The notes below the pieces were generated by a model, which searched no databases, had not been told where the DNA came from, and worked only from the letters and a program-made list of their open reading frames with translations. Shown one piece after another: positions 6,414 to 9,623 of a DNA stretch of 9,623 nt. How positions within the stretch are numbered: the stretch's first letter is position 1; each line of letters opens with the position of its first letter. Made by a program: the position numbers and the translations under genes. The DNA comes from Oceanihabitans sp. (lineage in GTDB: Bacteria; Bacteroidota; Bacteroidia; Flavobacteriales; Flavobacteriaceae), in contig JAGPUY010000336.1 of the NCBI GenBank assembly GCA_018067265.1, positions 1 through 9,623 of the forward strand. The letters are read 5' to 3'.

Positions 6414-6875
6414 ATGGCAGACGATGGAAGTAGTCCAGGAAACACTTGGCCAATGCCAAAGTTTAGATTTGAGGTCGATCTTGGATCTGAACTTAAAGGC
6501 GTGGCTTTTCAAGAAGTTTCAGGAATGGATGTAGAAAATCAGATTATAGAATACCGAAAAAGTAATAGTCCGCTTTTTTCTACTGAAAAAATGCCTGGGA
6601 TAGCAAAGTATGGCAACATTACGATGAAACGAGGTGTATTTGTCAATGATAATACATTTTGGAAATGGCACGATGAAATTACTAGGAATACAATCCAAAG
6701 ACGAACAGTGCTTATTAAACTGCTCGATGAAAGCGGAGCAGTTACTATGCAATGGCAACTTCTCAACGCATGGCCAACAAAAATATCGAGTACAGATCTT
6801 AAATCGGATGGTAATGAAGTCGCAGTAGATACAATAGAAATAGCGCATGAACAATTAATAATAACAAATGGTTAA
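6414..6875 (+). CDS. Inner tube protein, T4 gp19 / Hcp-like (Afp1/Pvc1 type), 153 aa
   Basis: Subunits stack as hexameric rings to make the hollow inner tube that carries effectors and is pushed out by the sheath. Family motifs are visible: FRFEVDLG (17-24), FQEVSGMD (32-39), KYGNITMKRG (65-74) and the C-terminal WQLLNAWPTKISSTDLKSDG followed by VAVDTIEIAHE (136-146). The length of about 150 residues is normal. Its stop overlaps the start of the next tube gene by 8 bp, so the two are translationally coupled. It is assigned as the main tube by its full match to the Afp1/Pvc1 pattern; which of the two tube proteins makes most of the tube is inferred, not seen. Confidence 0.93.
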   Translation: MADDGSSPGNTWPMPKFRFEVDLGSELKGVAFQEVSGMDVENQIIEYRKSNSPLFSTEKMPGIAKYGNITMKRGVFVNDNTFWKWHDEITRNTIQRRTVLIKLLDESGAVTMQWQLLNAWPTKISSTDLKSDGNEVAVDTIEIAHEQLIITNG

Positions 6876-7332
6876 GCAAAGTGATTATCCAGTTGGCTTT
6901 TATTTTAAGTTGACTTTTAAAGAAGAAGATATAGGGTTTCAAGAAGTTTTAGGTATTTCAAAAGAGATAGAAGTTGAAGAAGTCGTTTCTGGTGGTGAAA
7001 ACCGATTTAAATATCGATTACCTACAATCACTTCTACTCAAAATTTAGTTTTAAAAAGAGGAATAGCAGCTGCCGATTCTGAGCTAATAAGTTGGTGTAA
7101 AAGTACGATGGATGAAGGATTAATCAATCCGATTATACCTATGGATGTTTCCGTAAGCTTAGTAAATAAAGAAGGTTTAGCATTAATATCTTGGACTTTT
7201 TATAACGCATATCCAGTGAAGTATTCGGTTTCAGATTTAAGCCCGGATCCAAATGCCATAGCTATTGAAACTTTAGCGTTTGCTTATAGTTATTTTGAAA
7301 TTACTCCGAAGGATACAACCTTTAATCTATAA
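6868..7332 (+). CDS. Second tube protein, probable tube initiator (Afp5/Pvc5 type), 154 aa
   Basis: A T4 gp19-family protein, distinct from the upstream copy but with matching landmarks: FYFKLTF (11-17), FQEVLGIS (24-31), NLVLKRG (59-65), WTFYNAYPVKYSVSDLSPDP (109-128) and IAIETLAFAYSYFE (131-144). In PVC and Afp, the divergent tube paralogue next to the hub and spike genes forms the first ring, joining the tube to the baseplate spike. Its place directly before the spike gene supports that role here. The ATG overlaps the end of the tube gene (ATGGTTAA). The shorter C-terminal tail (TPKDTTFNL) is not in the tube copy. A true second tube protein is the alternative. Confidence 0.9.
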   Translation: MVKQSDYPVGFYFKLTFKEEDIGFQEVLGISKEIEVEEVVSGGENRFKYRLPTITSTQNLVLKRGIAAADSELISWCKSTMDEGLINPIIPMDVSVSLVNKEGLALISWTFYNAYPVKYSVSDLSPDPNAIAIETLAFAYSYFEITPKDTTFNL

Positions 7333-7440
7333 GTGTTTTTTTAGGATAAGGATTGCAATGAAATAGTATGCTAATATTAATAGTGCTCAAAAAAATATAA
7401 CGAATCTAAAAAGAACAATATTTAAAATCATAATAAACCA
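7333..7440 (+). other. 108-bp gap at the usual site of the LysM hub gene
   Basis: There is no open frame of note (an ATG near 7358 stops after two codons), no promoter match and no hairpin terminator. It is much longer than the other gaps in this operon (26, 35 and 11 bp). In PVC/Afp order the Pvc6-like and LysM-domain Pvc7-like genes lie between tube initiator and spike. I see no remnant of either here. Confidence 0.45.
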
Positions 7441-9240
7441 ATGGCAGAAACAACTAATATACCAAGAGGAGAACTAGTCACTTTATCTGTTGAGGTAGAA
7501 GGCAGCGTAATTCCAGAGGTAAACCGTGTGTATTCTATTGAAGTAGAATTTATGGTAAACAAAATAAGTAGCGCTAAAATTGTGATTTTGGATGGTGATG
7601 CTAGTACTGGAAAATTTGAAGCAAGTTCTTCAGATACATTTCTTCCAGGGAATAAAATTAGCATAAAAGCTGGATACGAAAGTGAAAGCAAACTGCTTTT
7701 TAAAGGAATTATCTGTGAACAAAACATCTGCGTTAATGATCAAATTGGCTCTGCACTGGAAGTGATATGTTATGATATGTCTATTCAAACAACAGTAGGA
7801 AGAAAAAGTAAAACTTTCACAGATCAAAAAGATAGCGATATGTGGCGTTCTATAATTGGCGATTATTCTGGTCTTTCCGAAAACATTTCTTCAACAAACC
7901 TAATTTGGCCACAGCAAGTACAATATGATACCACAGATTGGGATTTTATGGTATCTAGAGCAGAAGCGAACGGTTTTATAGTAACAACTATTAACGGTAA
8001 AATTTCCATTCAAAAACCGGATGCAGATACCACTTCTGTTTTAAACATAGAATATGGTAATAACCTTTATGCGTTGCATGCAAATCTTAATGCGATACGT
8101 CAGTTAAATACTGTTCAGGCTACTTCTTGGGACTATGCAAACCAGGAATTAATTCAGAAAGAAACTGTAAATACGTATACTGGTCCTGGTAACTTATCCA
8201 GTAATACGCTTTCAGCAGTGATAGGATTATCCGATTTCGATTTACAATCACCAGCGCCAATTAAAAACGACGAACTTGAAAATTGGAATCAAGCACAATT
8301 AGTTAAAAGCAATTATTCAAAAATACAAGGCGAAGTAAAATGTTCAGGAACTTCTTTAGTTCAAATAGGTAACTACATCACTTTAAAAGGCGTTGGAGAT
8401 CGTTTTAATGGCGACCATTTCGTGTCCAGAGTTGTTCATCATATTTCTGAAGGAGACTGGACGACAACATGTGCTATCGGACTTTCAGAAGAACCGTTTA
8501 CCAAACAAAATAAGACGAAAGTAAATCCTCCTTCTGGTCTATTATCTGGTGTTAACGGATTATTTACAGCAACCGTTAAAAAGATAGATGAAGACCCAGA
8601 AAATCAATATCGAGTTTTGGTAGATATACCGTTATTTAATGCTTCTGGCGACGGACTTTGGGCAAGGCATTCTAGTTTTTATGCTTCTAATAATGCAGGA
8701 GCATTTTTTATGCCTGAAATAGGAGATGAGGTTGTGGTTGGGTTTTTAAATGAAGACCCAAGTTTTCCTATTATATTAGGAAGTTTATATAGCAATCCTA
8801 AGGTAAAACCGTCTGAAGGTCTTCATCCTAATCAAAACAATACCACCAAAGCAATAGTTTCTAAATCTGGTATTGAAATTATTTTTGATGACGAAAATCA
8901 AATTTTCACCATAGTTACACCCAATAAAAATACCGTTGTATTGGATGATAAAGAAAAACAAATTAGCATTCAAGATCAAAACAAAAACCATATTACGATG
9001 TCTAAAGATGGTATTTCCTTAAAAAGTGAAAACAATATATCTATACAATCGGATAAGAAAGTTTCCATAGTGGGAACAAAAGGAATTTCGTTAAAAGCTA
9101 ATGGAGGAGATGTAAATGTAGAAGGCGTAAATATTCAACATAATGCAAATGCAGAATTTTCAGCAGAAGGAAGCGCTTCCGCTAGTGTGGAATCCTCAGG
9201 GCACTTAACGCTCAAAGGAGCAATGGTAATGATAAATTAA
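7441..9240 (+). CDS. Central spike protein, VgrG / gp27-gp5-like (Afp8/Pvc8 type), 599 aa
   Basis: A trimer of this protein forms the puncturing spike under the tube. Residues 1 to about 360 resemble the gp27-like half of Vgr proteins (VNRVYSIEVEFMVNKISSAKIVILDGD at 27-53, in part; LLFKGII, WDFMVSRAEANGFIV at 167-181). Residues about 372-452 form the gp5 OB-fold (VNGLFTATVKKIDEDPENQY, VDIPLF, MPEIGDEVVVGFLNEDPSFPIILGSLY). From about 470 the chain becomes a repetitive beta-helix (ISIQ, ISLKS, ISIQS, VSIVG, ISLKA, VNVEG), ending at a flat tip for the PAAR cap. No lysozyme domain or C-terminal effector extension is present. The length is usual for a Vgr-type spike. The PAAR gene follows after 11 bp. 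Confidence 0.94.
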   Translation: MAETTNIPRGELVTLSVEVEGSVIPEVNRVYSIEVEFMVNKISSAKIVILDGDASTGKFEASSSDTFLPGNKISIKAGYESESKLLFKGIICEQNICVNDQIGSALEVICYDMSIQTTVGRKSKTFTDQKDSDMWRSIIGDYSGLSENISSTNLIWPQQVQYDTTDWDFMVSRAEANGFIVTTINGKISIQKPDADTTSVLNIEYGNNLYALHANLNAIRQLNTVQATSWDYANQELIQKETVNTYTGPGNLSSNTLSAVIGLSDFDLQSPAPIKNDELENWNQAQLVKSNYSKIQGEVKCSGTSLVQIGNYITLKGVGDRFNGDHFVSRVVHHISEGDWTTTCAIGLSEEPFTKQNKTKVNPPSGLLSGVNGLFTATVKKIDEDPENQYRVLVDIPLFNASGDGLWARHSSFYASNNAGAFFMPEIGDEVVVGFLNEDPSFPIILGSLYSNPKVKPSEGLHPNQNNTTKAIVSKSGIEIIFDDENQIFTIVTPNKNTVVLDDKEKQISIQDQNKNHITMSKDGISLKSENNISIQSDKKVSIVGTKGISLKANGGDVNVEGVNIQHNANAEFSAEGSASASVESSGHLTLKGAMVMIN

Positions 9241-9251
9241 AGACAAAAGAT

Positions 9252-9551
9252 ATGCCAGCAGCAGCAAGAATAACCGATTTACATGTATGTCCGATGGAAA
9301 CACCAGGAGTGGTTCCTATTCCGCATGTTGGCGGACCAATTGTTGGGCCAGGAGAACCAACCGTGCTTATTGGTGGTTTACCAGCTGCAAAAGTTGGAGA
9401 TGCCTTAGTTTGTGTTGGTCCACCAGATAGCATCGTATCTGGATCTAGAACCGTTAATATTGGTGGCATGCCAGCAGCTAGAGTTGGAGATGTTACCGCA
9501 CATGGAGGGACAATCGTAATAGGTGCATCCAATGTACTTATCGGAGGATGA
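9252..9551 (+). CDS. PAAR-repeat spike-tip protein (Pvc10 type), 99 aa
   Basis: It caps the spike trimer as a sharp cone that first meets the target membrane. The whole protein is the PAAR fold: the N-terminal MPAAARITDLHVC, then two copies of a 30-residue unit, IGGLPAAKVGD (40-50) and IGGMPAARVGD (70-80), ending in TAHGGTIVIG. His11, His25, Cys54 and His84 are candidate zinc ligands at the tip, fitting the three-His, one-Cys pattern known for PAAR proteins. There is no N- or C-terminal toxin fusion, so it is a plain tip. It directly follows the spike gene, as a partner that must assemble with it. Confidence 0.95.
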   Translation: MPAAARITDLHVCPMETPGVVPIPHVGGPIVGPGEPTVLIGGLPAAKVGDALVCVGPPDSIVSGSRTVNIGGMPAARVGDVTAHGGTIVIGASNVLIGG

Positions 9552-9607
9552 AATATAGAAATACGAAGTAGGCTTTATATCCGGTGCTTTTTTTTAAATG
9601 GAATGCT

Positions 9608-9623
9608 ATGAATTTAACTGATA
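9608..9623 (+). CDS. Possible start of the next operon gene (cut by window edge)
   Basis: An ATG at 9608 opens MNLTD before the window ends, 56 bp after the PAAR stop and preceded by an A/T-rich stretch as at other starts here. The other ATG at 9603 stops after two codons. In eCIS gene sets a gp25-like baseplate protein often follows in this area, but five residues cannot identify it. Confidence 0.25.

Noticed and set aside
6519..6854. Minus-strand frames of 111 and 75 codons opposite the tube gene
   Set aside because: They are antisense shadows of a clear gp19-family protein, with cysteine-rich composition unlike a real gene here.
9212..9532. Minus-strand 106-codon frame opposite the PAAR gene
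   Set aside because: Its proline- and glycine-rich sequence is the antisense reading of the PAAR repeats; the plus-strand protein is unmistakable.
9552..9600. Possible terminator after the PAAR gene (T-run near 9588)
   Set aside because: Only about five base pairs can form before the T-run, with a large loop and a GU pair, so it is too weak to call.
1..9623. CRISPR array, rRNA or insertion sequence
   Set aside because: No regularly spaced repeats, rRNA-like stretches, transposase frame or terminal inverted repeats were seen.

Overview
The window is AT-rich throughout and looks like Bacteroidota, most likely a marine or environmental Flavobacteriaceae member. This rests on AT-biased codon use, A-rich translation starts without Shine-Dalgarno sequences, sequences resembling the Bacteroidota promoter (-33 TTG, -7 TAnnTTTG), a Bacteroidetes-type phage-like integrase and a Bacteroidetes-type contractile injection gene set. 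The species cannot be named from the sequence.

Left part (1 to about 3565): the right-hand end of an integrated mobile element, all on the minus strand. In transcription order it carries a 481-aa tyrosine recombinase, a 180-aa basic protein of unknown function, a 294-bp gene-free regulatory gap with a pair of 22-bp direct repeats, a 92-aa excisionase-like helix-turn-helix protein, a 138-aa unknown protein, and the 5' part of another unknown gene running off the left edge. The element ends at a fragment of a tRNA gene (T-loop, 3' T-stem strand, acceptor 3' strand, discriminator A; 3544-3563) that lacks its 5' part. The element therefore appears to have inserted into the 3' end of a tRNA gene, and the intact copy should lie beyond the left edge. 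A perfect 25-bp hairpin with a T-run follows directly, probably the original terminator of that tRNA.

Middle (3631-3955): a gene-free leader with a possible Bacteroidota promoter and two short dyads, which could control the operon to the right.

Right part (3956-9623): the start of an extracellular contractile injection system (eCIS; relatives are the Photorhabdus virulence cassette PVC, the antifeeding prophage Afp, MACs and other Bacteroidetes phage-tail-like particles). The order is a 272-aa uncharacterised lead protein, a single contractile sheath, inner tube protein, second tube (initiator-type) protein, VgrG/gp27-gp5-like spike, and PAAR tip, followed by a possible next gene start cut by the window edge. 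These make the sheath, the tube and the puncturing tip; the remaining baseplate wedge, AAA+ ATPase, tape measure, cap, fibre and effector genes would be expected beyond 9623. No LysM hub gene (Afp7/Pvc7 type) and no Pvc6-type small gene sits between the tube initiator and the spike, where they are found in PVC/Afp. The lead gene is the least explained member of the cluster.
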